NCBI GenBank assembly: GCA_003857395.1
Contig: RPRC01000241.1
Span: forward strand, 1 to 8,749
DNA from: Geobacter sp.
Lineage (GTDB): Bacteria > Desulfobacterota > Desulfuromonadia > Geobacterales > Geobacteraceae
Reading direction: 5' to 3'
DNA length: 8,749 nt
The translations under genes and the position numbers were made by a program. The notes beneath the pieces were generated by a model. The model saw only the letters and a list, made by a program, of their open reading frames with translations. It did no database searches and was not told the origin of the DNA. Within the stretch, counting starts at the first letter, position 1, and each line of letters starts with the position of its first letter. Shown here in pieces: positions 1 through 7,655 of the stretch.

Positions 1-744
1 TGCATAAGACAGCTCCATTTCAAAGCGAGGTTGGTTGGTCTTGGTTGCCCAATCTCCGTTTGCAGAACCAATTCTGCTCGGGTCTGCAACTGCAAGTGCA
101 ACTTTCAGCCCAGAAAAGTCCGGTGAGGTATAACGGAACTGGGGTCCGAAGGACGGGTAAGAATATCCGTAACCGATATTTCCGAGAGTAGTGCCTGCGC
201 CTGCTGTATCAAGGGGAACACCAACACCAATCAGAGTCATATCTGTGAGGATGTTTTTGCCCTGATAGAGATTAAGAGCACGACCAATGAGGAATTGGCC
301 AAATTTTCCGTCCGCAGTGAAGAAAACTTCACGGATATCAATTCTTGATCCTCCGCCGCCATCCAATGCACCGATCGTATCGGGACCAAAACCGGTCCGT
401 GAGTTGTTATTCTGGATTTGGGGATAGAGACCAATACGCGCTGCGTAATCGACGCCATCTATGGTCGGCGACTTCACATTAAATGCGAAGATACTCGGTA
501 GTAAGCCGGTACGCGTACTGAAACCTTGAGTCGCAGTATTCGACAGAATGTTTCCATTTTTATCCTGAACATTGTCTTGCACGGTATAGACCATAAAGGC
601 ATTGATCATACCATCAAAACTCATCTGCCAGCCATTCTCGCCACCGACAACAAAAGCTGCTTTTGCGGGAGTGCTCGCCACCAAAAGCAGGGCAGCAAAA
701 CCCAAGAAACCAATAATCGCACTACTGACTTTAGCTCTTTTCAT
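1..744 (-). CDS. Porin-like outer-membrane beta-barrel protein (partial; C-terminus beyond left edge)
   Basis: The reading frame is open for 248 codons from an ATG at 744 to the window edge, so the C-terminus is missing. The N-terminus is a clear Sec signal peptide: MKRAKV, then a hydrophobic core at residues 8-23, with a probable cleavage site AKA|A after residue 29. The mature part starts FVVGGENGWQMSFDG and is rich in Gly, Asn, aromatic residues and alternating hydrophobic stretches, as expected for outer-membrane strands. Residues about 148-175 (FGQFLIGRALNLYQGKNIL and onward) resemble a conserved segment I associate with bacterial porins. The start is supported by GGAGG at 751-755, six bases upstream. 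It has its own long upstream region carrying a sigma-54-like element and is not in an operon with the tRNAs. A pore function is inferred; the substrate is unknown. Confidence is high that it is a real exported protein and moderate for porin. Confidence 0.85.
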   Translation of the reverse strand, partial: MKRAKVSSAIIGFLGFAALLLVASTPAKAAFVVGGENGWQMSFDGMINAFMVYTVQDNVQDKNGNILSNTATQGFSTRTGLLPSIFAFNVKSPTIDGVDYAARIGLYPQIQNNNSRTGFGPDTIGALDGGGGSRIDIREVFFTADGKFGQFLIGRALNLYQGKNILTDMTLIGVGVPLDTAGAGTTLGNIGYGYSYPSFGPQFRYTSPDFSGLKVALAVADPSRIGSANGDWATKTNQPRFEMELSYA

Positions 745-1093
745 TCTTTTCCTCCTTCTTCATGGTAATTAAAATAGGTCGCTCCTTCAAAGTTGAAGGC
801 TTTCGCCCGCTTTGGGCAATCAGCTCACAGGAGACTGAAAAAACACAACAGAAAAGCAACTACAGAGGTCGTACCTCAATCGCGATACACGGGCAGCGCG
901 ATATTTTCTCCCCCTCAACCTTCATAACATCATTTAAGCTGCCAGCGTTCTTGAGACACCCGAAATTTGGATAACGAGATCAATCAAAATACCAGCCTGA
1001 GGCAAACTCTCTTCCATGACACGAGCTTCGCGTTGACTTGTTTCGCACCTCCTTCCCTGTCAAAAAAATAAATCCAAAACATCGTTCTGAGAA
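745..1093 (-). other. Long untranslated leader of the porin-like gene, no confident gene
   Basis: If transcription starts about 12 bases past the sigma-54 element (near 1083), the porin-like mRNA has a leader of roughly 340 nt. Visible in it are an AAGGAGGTG block (minus strand, 1046-1054) matching the anti-Shine-Dalgarno tail but with no start codon at the right distance; a small hairpin CCTTCA-AAGT-TGAAGG at 784-799 next to a second short stem GCCC/GGGC (805-817), both just upstream of the porin ribosome-binding site; and short ORFs of 20-30 codons without good starts. I compared it by eye with c-di-GMP, glycine, cobalamin and TPP riboswitch consensus motifs and saw no convincing match. Confidence 0.4.
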
Positions 1094-1109
1094 AGCAATT
1101 TACATGCCA
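1094..1109 (-). promoter_or_regulatory. Sigma-54 (RpoN) -24/-12 promoter for the porin-like gene
   Basis: The minus strand reads TGGCATGTAAATTGCT. This fits the RpoN consensus TGGCAC-R-N4-TTGCW with only C to T at position six, and it has the required GG-N10-GC spacing. The predicted start is near 1083, 339 nt before the porin ATG at 744, with no other minus-strand gene between. Transcription from such a promoter needs an AAA+ enhancer-binding activator; a cluster of repeats sits at the right distance upstream (1249-1273). The assignment is from sequence match only. Confidence 0.6.
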
Positions 1110-1248
1110 CCAAAAAAGCCCGTCTTTTCAAGAACCATTAAGCCATGGAAACGCTGTCCTGTGTTCAATTTAGGGACTTTGTTCAGTGCGCCTAACATAC
1201 ATCAGAAAATAAAACCTGTATAGAGCTTTTTTTCAGATGTAACCAGAA
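1110..1248. other. Intergenic DNA between the sigma-54 element and the AGAACAC repeats
   Basis: No gene or RNA is recognisable here. The stretch is AT-rich, as expected for the bendable DNA between an enhancer site and a sigma-54 promoter. A CTGTGTTC copy on the + strand at about 1161-1168 is the inverted form of the GAACACAG found at 1250-1257, so the repeat family may extend towards the promoter. Confidence 0.3.
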
Positions 1249-1273
1249 AGAACACAGTTCTAATATAGAACAC
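1249..1273. promoter_or_regulatory. Repeat cluster, candidate activator (enhancer) binding site
   Basis: Two AGAACAC copies lie at 1249-1255 and 1267-1273, 18 bp apart, and a third is at 1350-1356. Overlapping them are two inverted repeats: AGAAC-ACA-GTTCT (1249-1261) and the perfect palindrome GTTCTA-ATA-TAGAAC (1257-1271). The block is about 150 bp upstream of the -24/-12 element, where enhancer-binding proteins of sigma-54 promoters usually bind. Which protein would bind is unknown; I do not recognise the motif as that of a named regulator. Confidence 0.4.
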
Positions 1274-1337
1274 TTGAACGGAAACGCGCAGAGACGGAAT
1301 TTGGAAAGATTTCAATGACGAGCTACAAGCAAAGAGG

Positions 1338-1469
1338 ATGCTCCAGCACAGAACACTCCGGTGGACAGGACGCCCTGATCCTTCAGTAGAAATCCGTCGT
1401 AGATTAACAGAACATCGAGTAAAACAAGAGAGGAAAAGATTCTTGCAGATACAAAAAAAACGAGATTGA
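1338..1469 (+). CDS. Doubtful small ORF, 43 residues, function unknown
   Basis: This frame gives a basic 43-residue peptide starting MLQHRTLRWTGRPDPS and ending KKRD, with an Arg/Lys/Glu-rich second half that could be helical. The frame is open back to a stop at 1275, so a longer form with a non-ATG start is possible. Against it: the AGAGG before the ATG is directly adjacent, leaving no spacing, and I see no good + strand promoter. For it: the stop TGA (1467-1469) lies within the left arm of a strong terminator that also works in the + direction, implying some + strand transcript ends here. It could equally be an sRNA, the remnant of a gene, or chance. I do not recognise any family. Confidence 0.2.
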   Translation: MLQHRTLRWTGRPDPSVEIRRRLTEHRVKQERKRFLQIQKKRD

Positions 1470-1499
1470 TCACGTTATGTGAGCAGTCTCGTTTTTTTT
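1453..1499. terminator. Bidirectional intrinsic terminator after the tRNAs
   Basis: Eight A's (1453-1460) and CGAGA (1461-1465) face TCTCG (1487-1491) and eight T's (1492-1499). The stem continues inward, with one mismatch and one G-T pair, to TCAC/GTGA around a GTTAT loop (1474-1478). Either strand therefore ends a GC-containing stem with a run of eight U's. On the minus strand it lies 4 bases past the tRNA-Glu 3' end and closes that transcript. On the + strand it would end whatever is transcribed from the left. Confidence 0.85.
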
Positions 1500-1503
1500 G
1501 ATT

Positions 1504-1581
1504 TGGCGTCCCCAGCCGGATTTGAACCGGCGTCGCCGCCGTGAAAGGGCGGTGTCCTGGGCCGGGCTAGACGATGGGGAC
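1504..1581 (-). tRNA. tRNA-Glu (anticodon TTC)
   Basis: A 78-base minus-strand cloverleaf with encoded CCA. The acceptor stem GTCCCCA pairs with TGGGGAC, and the anticodon stem CCGCC/GGCGG encloses the loop CTTTCAC with anticodon TTC (complement at 1543-1545). The T-arm contains GGTTCAAATCC. The D-arm and the overall sequence are those of a typical bacterial tRNA-Glu. It lies 5 bases downstream of tRNA-Lys and immediately before the terminator, so the two tRNAs are almost certainly cut from one precursor. Confidence 0.97.
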
Positions 1582-1586
1582 TAAAA

Positions 1587-1662
1587 TGGTGAGCCGCGTT
1601 GGGGTCGAACCAACGACCACCTGATTAAAAGTCAGGTGCTCTACCGACTGAGCTAGCGGCTC
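1587..1662 (-). tRNA. tRNA-Lys (anticodon TTT)
   Basis: A 76-base minus-strand cloverleaf with encoded CCA. It begins GAGCCGCTAGCTCAG, has the anticodon stem CCTGA/TCAGG with loop CTTTTAA (anticodon TTT), and a T-arm with GGTTCGACCCC. It is the first tRNA of a two-gene unit with its own promoter at 1681-1709. It lies 77 bases after the purA stop, so some read-through from purA is also possible. Confidence 0.97.
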
Positions 1663-1680
1663 TAAATTGTCAAGATGGAC

Positions 1681-1709
1681 TTTATACTATACCAAACTCT
1701 CCGGGTCAA
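1681..1709 (-). promoter_or_regulatory. Sigma-70 promoter of the tRNA-Lys/tRNA-Glu unit
   Basis: The minus strand has -35 TTGACC (1704-1709), a 17-bp spacer and -10 TATAAA (1681-1686). Both hexamers match the consensus at five of six positions. The predicted start is about 12 bases before the mature 5' end of tRNA-Lys. It sits between the purA stop and the tRNA, with no clear purA terminator in front of it. Confidence 0.75.
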
Positions 1710-1739
1710 GCATTTTTTTGATCCATGTAAATTTTTCTC

Positions 1740-3032
1740 TTACAGGAAAGGATTTCTCAGGATGATCGTTTCATCCCTCCTGGGGCCAACCGAAACAAGG
1801 GTAATCGGACACATGACCAACTCTTCAAGCCTCTTTACATAGTTGCGGGCATTCTCCGGCAGATCTTCAATTCTTCTTACCGAGGTGAGGTCGGAACACC
1901 ACCCGGGAAGCTCTTCGTAAACCGGTTGACAGTTTGAAAAAATCTCCATGGAGGCAGGGAGTTCCGTTAACAGCTGTCCCTCGTAACGGTACCCGGTGCA
2001 CACTTTGATTGTATCAAAACCGCTCAGAACATCCAGTTTGGTAAGCGCGATTCCCGTTAAGCCATTGATTCTGACTGAGTACCGGGCTACAAGCGCATCA
2101 AACCAGCCGCATCTTCGTGGACGCCCTGTTGTTGAGCCGAATTCTCCACCCGCCGTCCGGAGCCTTTCACCAAAATCGTCCTCCAGCTCTGTAGGGAAAG
2201 GACCGCTTCCTACCCTGGTGACATACGCTTTCGAAATGCCGATAATTTCATGGATATCTCTGGGACCGACGCCACTTCCGGTACAAGCACCCCCGGCACA
2301 GGTTGAGGAAGAGGTAACAAAGGGATAGGTACCATAATCGATGTCCAGCATCGTACCTTGGGCACCTTCAAAAAGAATTTTCTTCCCTGAGGCAATATCC
2401 TGGCTGAGAATGAGGGGGGTGTCCGCAACATACTTGCGGAGAATGTCGGCGTACCCGCAATAGGCTTCATATATTTCATCGAAATGGAGCGGTTCTTCTC
2501 CAAGATATTTTTCCAGAAGAAAATTCTTTTCTTCAAGATTTTCCCGGAGCTTCCTGGCAAAACAGTCCTTATCAAGCAGCTCCATAAGCCTGATGCCGCG
2601 TCGGCCTATTTTGTCCTCATAACAGGGACCGATTCCACGACCGGTCGTGCCGATCTTTCCGGACCCGCACTTTTTCTCCCGCGCGATGTCAATTTTCTTA
2701 TGGTACGGCATGATTATATGGAGTGACTCGCTCAGGAGAAGGCAGGAATCATCCGGCAAACGGCCTCCGGCTTTCAGCGCAGTGACTTCCTGAAGGAAAA
2801 CCTCCGGGTCAAGCACAACCCCGTTACCGATAATGCATCTCTTGCCCGGATGCAGGATCCCGGACGGAATAAGGTGGAGAATGACCTTCTCATTCCCGAC
2901 AACGAGGGTATGACCCGCGTTATTTCCACCCTGGAAACGGATTACATCGTCAGCATATTCAGTAAAGATATCAACTACCTTACCTTTTCCTTCATCGCCC
3001 CACTGGGCGCCAACCACAACAACGTTCGCCAT
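1740..3032 (-). CDS. purA: Adenylosuccinate synthetase (IMP-aspartate ligase)
   Basis: This enzyme joins IMP and aspartate using GTP, the first committed step from IMP to AMP, in the cytoplasm. The 430-residue protein has the normal full length. Its signatures are all present: the N-terminal P-loop-like WGDEGKGK (11-18, with catalytic Asp13), NNAGHT (37-42, catalytic His41), GTTGRGIGP (128-136), the aspartate/IMP loop TTGRPRRCGWFD (301-312) and the guanine-specificity motif TKLD (331-334). The frame is open 17 codons further upstream, inside hisZ, but the ATG at 3032 (MANVVVVGAQWGDEG) is the family start and has GGGAG about 8 bases before it. It follows the hisZ stop by two bases, so it is probably translationally coupled to hisZ. 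No obvious intrinsic terminator follows it before the tRNA promoter. Confidence 0.97.
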   Translation of the reverse strand: MANVVVVGAQWGDEGKGKVVDIFTEYADDVIRFQGGNNAGHTLVVGNEKVILHLIPSGILHPGKRCIIGNGVVLDPEVFLQEVTALKAGGRLPDDSCLLLSESLHIIMPYHKKIDIAREKKCGSGKIGTTGRGIGPCYEDKIGRRGIRLMELLDKDCFARKLRENLEEKNFLLEKYLGEEPLHFDEIYEAYCGYADILRKYVADTPLILSQDIASGKKILFEGAQGTMLDIDYGTYPFVTSSSTCAGGACTGSGVGPRDIHEIIGISKAYVTRVGSGPFPTELEDDFGERLRTAGGEFGSTTGRPRRCGWFDALVARYSVRINGLTGIALTKLDVLSGFDTIKVCTGYRYEGQLLTELPASMEIFSNCQPVYEELPGWCSDLTSVRRIEDLPENARNYVKRLEELVMCPITLVSVGPRRDETIILRNPFL

Positions 3033-3034
3033 TC

Positions 3035-4357
3035 CTAATCTCCCTGCAAGGGGCCGAAGCTGGAGGGAAAGTCTTTTCTGCACAGATCGCCCTTGGCGAC
3101 TGTAATCCCTTTTTTGTCAGCAACCCTTACAACATATACGTGATCATCGGCACAGCCATCGGCACCAATGACTATCATATGCAAAATATTCATTTTCCTG
3201 GCATACTCCAGGGACTCGCTCAGAGATCTCCGGATAATATCCCTGGCCACGCTGAAACCTTTTTTCCTCAGTCGCTTGGCAATCTCCAAAGCCTCCCGGC
3301 GGTCTTCCTTTGTATTAAAGATAAGGAAATCGCCGGTCTTGCTTGCCTCCACATCAGGCCTTTTTTCAGCAGCAGTCAGCAGAGCCATGATATTGAAAGC
3401 AAAACCGGTGGCAGGCGCAGGGAAACCATAGTGTGCCGTCAGATTATCATATCTACCGCCGCTGCACACCGGTTCGCCGACACCAGCCACAAATCCTTCC
3501 AAAGTAACACCGGTATAATAGTCGAGACCGCGTATTTCTCCAAGGTCGATTGTCAGATAATCGCTGACCCCATAAATATCGAGAACATCGAGTACCTGAG
3601 CAATATTGTCCAACGCTTTACGGGAGCGTTCATTGGTCACTCGCCGCTCAGCCTCGCACAGGACCTCCGGCCCACCAAAGAGGCGGGGCAGCGCCAAGAG
3701 CTCTTCCTTCACCGCGTCAGCAACAGGTTCATTTTCCAGCAGCGCGCGGAGGGCTGAAACATCTTTCTTGCCAATGGCATTGCGGAGAAGGTCCCGCGAC
3801 GTCGGTGAAAAGTCAGCTGAATCCATTATCCCCCGAAAAAACTCTACCTGGCCGATGGCAACCTTAAAACCGTGAAAACCGAGACTTTTCAATACTTCTA
3901 CGGCTATCGCCGCCATCTCCGCATCTGCTTCAGGAGAATCAAGCCCGATAAGTTCCACGCCGGCTTGAAAAATTTCCCTGCTGCGTCCGGACTGGAGTTC
4001 GGCATGACGAAGCACCCTGCCACTGTAATAAAGCCTGTGGGGCAAGGGATACCCTGTCATCCTTGTTGCAACAATCCGTGCGATCTGGGGAGTGATATCG
4101 GGAGGAATAACGAGAAGCTTGCCTGTCTGGCGGTCATCAAACCGAAAGACTCTCTCCTTGAGATCGTCACCCATGGCAAGGGACATGACATCCTGAAACT
4201 CAAGGAGCGGGGTAATGATGCGCCTGAATCCCCACAATTCAAAAACCTTGAGGATTCTTTCCTGGATATAGCCAATTTTTGCTGCCTTTTCAGGGAGAAA
4301 ATCAGCAACTCCTTTTGGCAGGGAGGCTTCGATGTTCCGGGGAAATGTCACTTTCAA
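3035..4357 (-). CDS. hisZ: ATP phosphoribosyltransferase regulatory subunit HisZ
   Basis: HisZ is a catalytically inactive paralogue of histidyl-tRNA synthetase. It forms a complex with short-form HisG and gives it activity and histidine feedback in the first step of histidine synthesis. The 440 residues show the class II synthetase fold: [13 protein letters not shown] (13-25), a motif-2-like [15 protein letters not shown] (124-138), RGLDYYTG (276-283) and SGGRYDNL (299-306). A C-terminal alpha/beta domain (about 342-420) resembles the synthetase anticodon domain. The [15 protein letters not shown] form and the purA linkage favour HisZ over true HisS. No ATG fits the N-terminus: a TAG lies three codons before the TTG at 4357, and a GTG at 4351 (giving MTFPRN) is about equally likely. 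The ribosome-binding site is weak for both. hisG is not in the window, so the partner is encoded elsewhere. Confidence 0.9.
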   Translation of the reverse strand: MKVTFPRNIEASLPKGVADFLPEKAAKIGYIQERILKVFELWGFRRIITPLLEFQDVMSLAMGDDLKERVFRFDDRQTGKLLVIPPDITPQIARIVATRMTGYPLPHRLYYSGRVLRHAELQSGRSREIFQAGVELIGLDSPEADAEMAAIAVEVLKSLGFHGFKVAIGQVEFFRGIMDSADFSPTSRDLLRNAIGKKDVSALRALLENEPVADAVKEELLALPRLFGGPEVLCEAERRVTNERSRKALDNIAQVLDVLDIYGVSDYLTIDLGEIRGLDYYTGVTLEGFVAGVGEPVCSGGRYDNLTAHYGFPAPATGFAFNIMALLTAAEKRPDVEASKTGDFLIFNTKEDRREALEIAKRLRKKGFSVARDIIRRSLSESLEYARKMNILHMIVIGADGCADDHVYVVRVADKKGITVAKGDLCRKDFPSSFGPLQGD

Positions 4358-4432
4358 TTCTTTCTACTGCGCTGTACACGGCATTAGTATGATCAACCGG
4401 AATCGTTATCCCGGCCCTCTTCAAAGGTTTTG

Positions 4433-4461
4433 AATGTAACAGTATCAGGAATTCATGTCAA
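4433..4461 (-). promoter_or_regulatory. hisZ: Sigma-70-like promoter for hisZ-purA
   Basis: The minus strand carries a perfect -35 TTGACA (4456-4461), a 17-bp spacer and a -10 TACATT (4433-4438, four of six matches). The predicted start is near 4426, leaving a leader of about 70 nt. The leader contains a short stem CCGGGA/TTCCGG around TAACGA. Upstream of the -35 lie the palindromes GATTAATC (4475-4482) and ATCGT-A-ACGAT (4481-4491). Confidence 0.6.
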
Positions 4462-4510
4462 CGAATTAAATAGCTGATTAATCGTAACGATTTCACTGCC
4501 AGAACGCGGG

Positions 4511-4540
4511 AAAGGGGCGTTTTTCAGACACCCCTTTTAT
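4511..4540 (-). terminator. Probable terminator of trxB
   Basis: A 10-bp stem AAAGGGGCGT/ACACCCCTTT (one G-T pair) surrounds the loop TTTTCAG. It lies 22 bases past the trxB stop and before the hisZ promoter, where a trxB terminator is expected. The trailing T-run is better on the + strand (TTTTATT) than on the minus strand, where UUU belongs to the stem. The direction of use is therefore an inference from gene order. Confidence 0.55.
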
Positions 4541-4562
4541 TCAACTTGAGCTAATCTGAAGA

Positions 4563-5627
<1,065 letters not shown>

Positions 5628-5692
5628 TTACTTAAGGGAAATCAGCACAAGCATATGGCTATCACCATTGATCTTTCCAGCCAGGAGTCCTC

Positions 5693-6901
5693 ATGCTCGA
5701 CTACCAGCTCATCCAGGAAGCAGCCGAAAGACTCGAGAACAAAGTTCGACGCACCGAATTGATTCCCTCGCACTCTTTCAGCGAACGACTTGGCCTGCCC
5801 GTCTTCTTCAAGTGCGAAAACCTGCAGCGCACCGGATCCTTCAAAATCCGTGGCGCACTCAACTTCATCCTTTCCCAGCCGCGAGAAAGTTTGGTCAACG
5901 GCGTCATCACTGCATCTGCGGGTAACCACGGCCAGGGAGTCGCCTTCGCCGCGTCGCTTCTGAAAGTACCGTCGCTCGTGTTCATGCCCGAAAACACCCC
6001 GCTCCAGAAGTTCCACGCCGTCAGGGACTACGGAGCACAGGTTGTCCTGACCGGCAGGAATTTCGATGAAGCGTATGCAGCGGCTCTTGTTCGACAGAAA
6101 GAAATGGACAGCCTTTTTATCCATCCCTTTGAAGATCCTCTCATCATGGCCGGTCAAGGCACCATCGGACTGGAAATCCTGGCCGAGATCCCGGATCTTT
6201 CTACCATTATCGTTCCGATTGGCGGAGGGGGCCTGATTTCCGGGGTCGCTACCGCCATCAAGGAGACCCACCCGAAGGTGAAAGTCATAGGGGTGGAAAC
6301 GGCCACCGCCCCTGCCATGCATTTTTCCCTGAAAAAGGGAGTCATCTTGGAGACTCTGCTCGAATTCAGTCTTGCCGACGGAATTGCCGTAAAAAGACCG
6401 GGAGAGAACACCTTCCGCATCATTCGCAACAAAGTCGACGAGGTGGTACTGGTAGAAGAAGAGGAGATCGCCCAGACAATAGTCCTGCTGCTGGAACGAT
6501 CGAAGCTTCTTGTGGAGGGAGCTGGAGCAGTGACTCTGGCCGCGCTCCTCCATGGCAAGACAAAATTCCCGCAGGGAAAAACCGTTTGCCTTTTGTCGGG
6601 AGGCAATATCGATGTGAGAACTCTCTCGATGGTTGTTGAGCGGGGACTCGTTGCAGGGGGACGTTACGTAAAGCTCAAGGTTGCACTGGAAGACATCCCC
6701 GGCTCTTTAGCAAGGCTTTCCGCGGAAATCGCCGCGGTCAATGCGAACATCTTCTACATAGCCCATGACCGGCGATGTATCTCACTCCCCCTAGGCAAAA
6801 GCGAGGTAATTCTGGAACTGGAAACCAGAGGCTTTGAACACATCAGAACCATCCTCAAGCATCTTGAAACAAAAGGGTATGAGGTAACGGTACTGAAATA
6901 A
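5693..6901 (+). CDS. ilvA: Threonine ammonia-lyase (threonine dehydratase), ACT-domain form
   Basis: A PLP enzyme that deaminates threonine to 2-oxobutanoate, the entry to isoleucine synthesis. At 402 residues it matches the medium-length family, with a catalytic domain plus one C-terminal ACT domain, not the 500-residue E. coli IlvA. Seen: the PLP lysine in GSFKIRGA (Lys51), SAGNHGQG (75-82), the phosphate-cradling GGGGLISG (177-184), SGGN (302-305), and the ACT domain from about 326 to 400 (KLKVALEDIPGSLARL onward). The start has AGGAG (5683-5687) five bases before it. It is a single-gene unit; 14 bases separate its stop from the convergent neighbour and I see no terminator there. With this architecture a catabolic role is possible, and the allosteric ligand cannot be read from the sequence. 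Confidence 0.93.
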   Translation: MLDYQLIQEAAERLENKVRRTELIPSHSFSERLGLPVFFKCENLQRTGSFKIRGALNFILSQPRESLVNGVITASAGNHGQGVAFAASLLKVPSLVFMPENTPLQKFHAVRDYGAQVVLTGRNFDEAYAAALVRQKEMDSLFIHPFEDPLIMAGQGTIGLEILAEIPDLSTIIVPIGGGGLISGVATAIKETHPKVKVIGVETATAPAMHFSLKKGVILETLLEFSLADGIAVKRPGENTFRIIRNKVDEVVLVEEEEIAQTIVLLLERSKLLVEGAGAVTLAALLHGKTKFPQGKTVCLLSGGNIDVRTLSMVVERGLVAGGRYVKLKVALEDIPGSLARLSAEIAAVNANIFYIAHDRRCISLPLGKSEVILELETRGFEHIRTILKHLETKGYEVTVLK

Positions 6902-6915
6902 AAAAAGACGGCCGG

Positions 6916-7575
6916 TCAGATTCCCTTCTCCCGCAGAAAACGGAGCGTACGCGGTGCGTACTCCGAATTTCCCGCAGCAAGAAATTTTTTCAGGTCTTCA
7001 ACCGTATCCATGTCATGCCAGATCGGCAAACATTCTACCCGTAACCCAAGGGTAGCGGCTGATGCCATGCTTCTTTCCAGCACCCGGTTCGTGCTCCAGG
7101 GAATATCTCGAAAAAGTTCAGGACAAGACCTTTCTAAAGCCACCAGATAATAACCGCCATCCACTGCCGGACCGAAAACAACATCCGCCCCACCCTCTTC
7201 GAGAAGGCGAAAAGGCTCCTCAAGATACGACAGGGGTAAGTCTGGCGAATCCGTGCCGATTGCTGCTGCCGATTCGAATCCCAGGGCAAAGACTGTCTCG
7301 AAGGCCTTCTCAAGACGGTCACCAAGACCATCACCTTGTTGTGGAAACGTCCTGACTCCGGGAAAAGCTTTCTGGAAAAAGTCCTCAGCCCCGGGAGATG
7401 ACTCGAAAAAAAGAAATTTTTCAACTCCGGGAAGATCGGTGAGCTTGGTCAGAGTATCTGAGAGCATGCAGCGATAGATATCAGCTGCCTCTTGAAAGGA
7501 AAAGGGGGGAGTAAGGCGCGTTTTGACCTTTCCGGGAAGGGGCTGTTTGGCAAAAATAAGTAACGCTTTATCCAT
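6916..7575 (-). CDS. DUF2064/TIGR04282 family nucleotidyltransferase-like (GT-A fold) protein
   Basis: A 219-residue protein of the MobA/CofC-like superfamily, annotated in databases as TIGR04282 (arsenosugar biosynthesis glycosyltransferase) or DUF2064. Motifs: FAKQPLPGKVKTRL (8-21), the nucleotide-binding start; GTDSPDLP (107-114), with the metal-binding Asp; GPAVDGGYYL (135-144); and HDMDTVEDL (187-195) near the C-terminus. The family is thought to move a nucleotidyl or sugar group, but the substrate here is unknown and no arsenosugar genes are visible, so the arsenic link should not be assumed. The frame can start at TTG 7593, but AGGGA abuts that codon; ATG 7575 (MDKALLIF) fits the family, although it too lacks a good ribosome-binding site. 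It follows folE2 across an 80-bp gap filled with DnaA-box-like sites. Confidence 0.85.
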   Translation of the reverse strand: MDKALLIFAKQPLPGKVKTRLTPPFSFQEAADIYRCMLSDTLTKLTDLPGVEKFLFFESSPGAEDFFQKAFPGVRTFPQQGDGLGDRLEKAFETVFALGFESAAAIGTDSPDLPLSYLEEPFRLLEEGGADVVFGPAVDGGYYLVALERSCPELFRDIPWSTNRVLERSMASAATLGLRVECLPIWHDMDTVEDLKKFLAAGNSEYAPRTLRFLREKGI

Positions 7576-7652
7576 ACGGTCAACGATGAGCAATCCCTAT
7601 AAAAAATTAGTTTTATCCACAGTCTAGCCACTTATCAACATAGTTATCCACA
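7568..7652 (+). promoter_or_regulatory. Cluster of DnaA boxes
   Basis: Four 9-mers on the + strand match the DnaA box TTATCCACA. They are 7613-7621 (exact), 7644-7652 (exact), 7632-7640 (TTATCAACA, one mismatch) and 7568-7576 (TTATCCATA, one mismatch, overlapping the start codon of the neighbouring gene). All point the same way. Between the first and second in position is a 19-bp tract (7598-7616) with a single G. Two weaker sites flank it: TAATCCACT at 7657-7665 and, in reverse, AAATCCACA at 7668-7676. One exact 9-mer is expected by chance far less than once in this window, so the cluster is significant. Its role (origin, titration site or promoter control) is not known. Confidence 0.7.
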
Positions 7653-7655
7653 TAT

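Noticed and set aside
237..458. 73-codon minus-strand ORF
   Set aside because: It is out of frame inside the porin-like gene, whose real frame is open from 744 to the edge with a signal peptide.
781..960. A riboswitch in the porin leader
   Set aside because: GCCCAAAGCGGGC and GAAGGAGCGACC faintly recall glycine or c-di-GMP motifs, but the conserved core positions and stems are not present by eye.
938..1018. 26-codon minus-strand ORF MEESLPQAGILIDLV... in the leader, and a frame-shifted continuation ending in CPCIAIEVRPL
   Set aside because: The ATG is over 20 bases from the strong Shine-Dalgarno and the second frame has no start; nothing resembles a known protein.
3140..3757. 205-codon + strand open frame inside hisZ
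   Set aside because: It is antisense to clear HisZ coding sequence and has no ribosome-binding site or recognisable motif.
5642..6553. 303-codon minus-strand open frame opposite ilvA
   Set aside because: It lies wholly within ilvA, which has all its family motifs; the antisense frame gives a low-complexity charged product with no recognisable domain, a by-product of codon bias.
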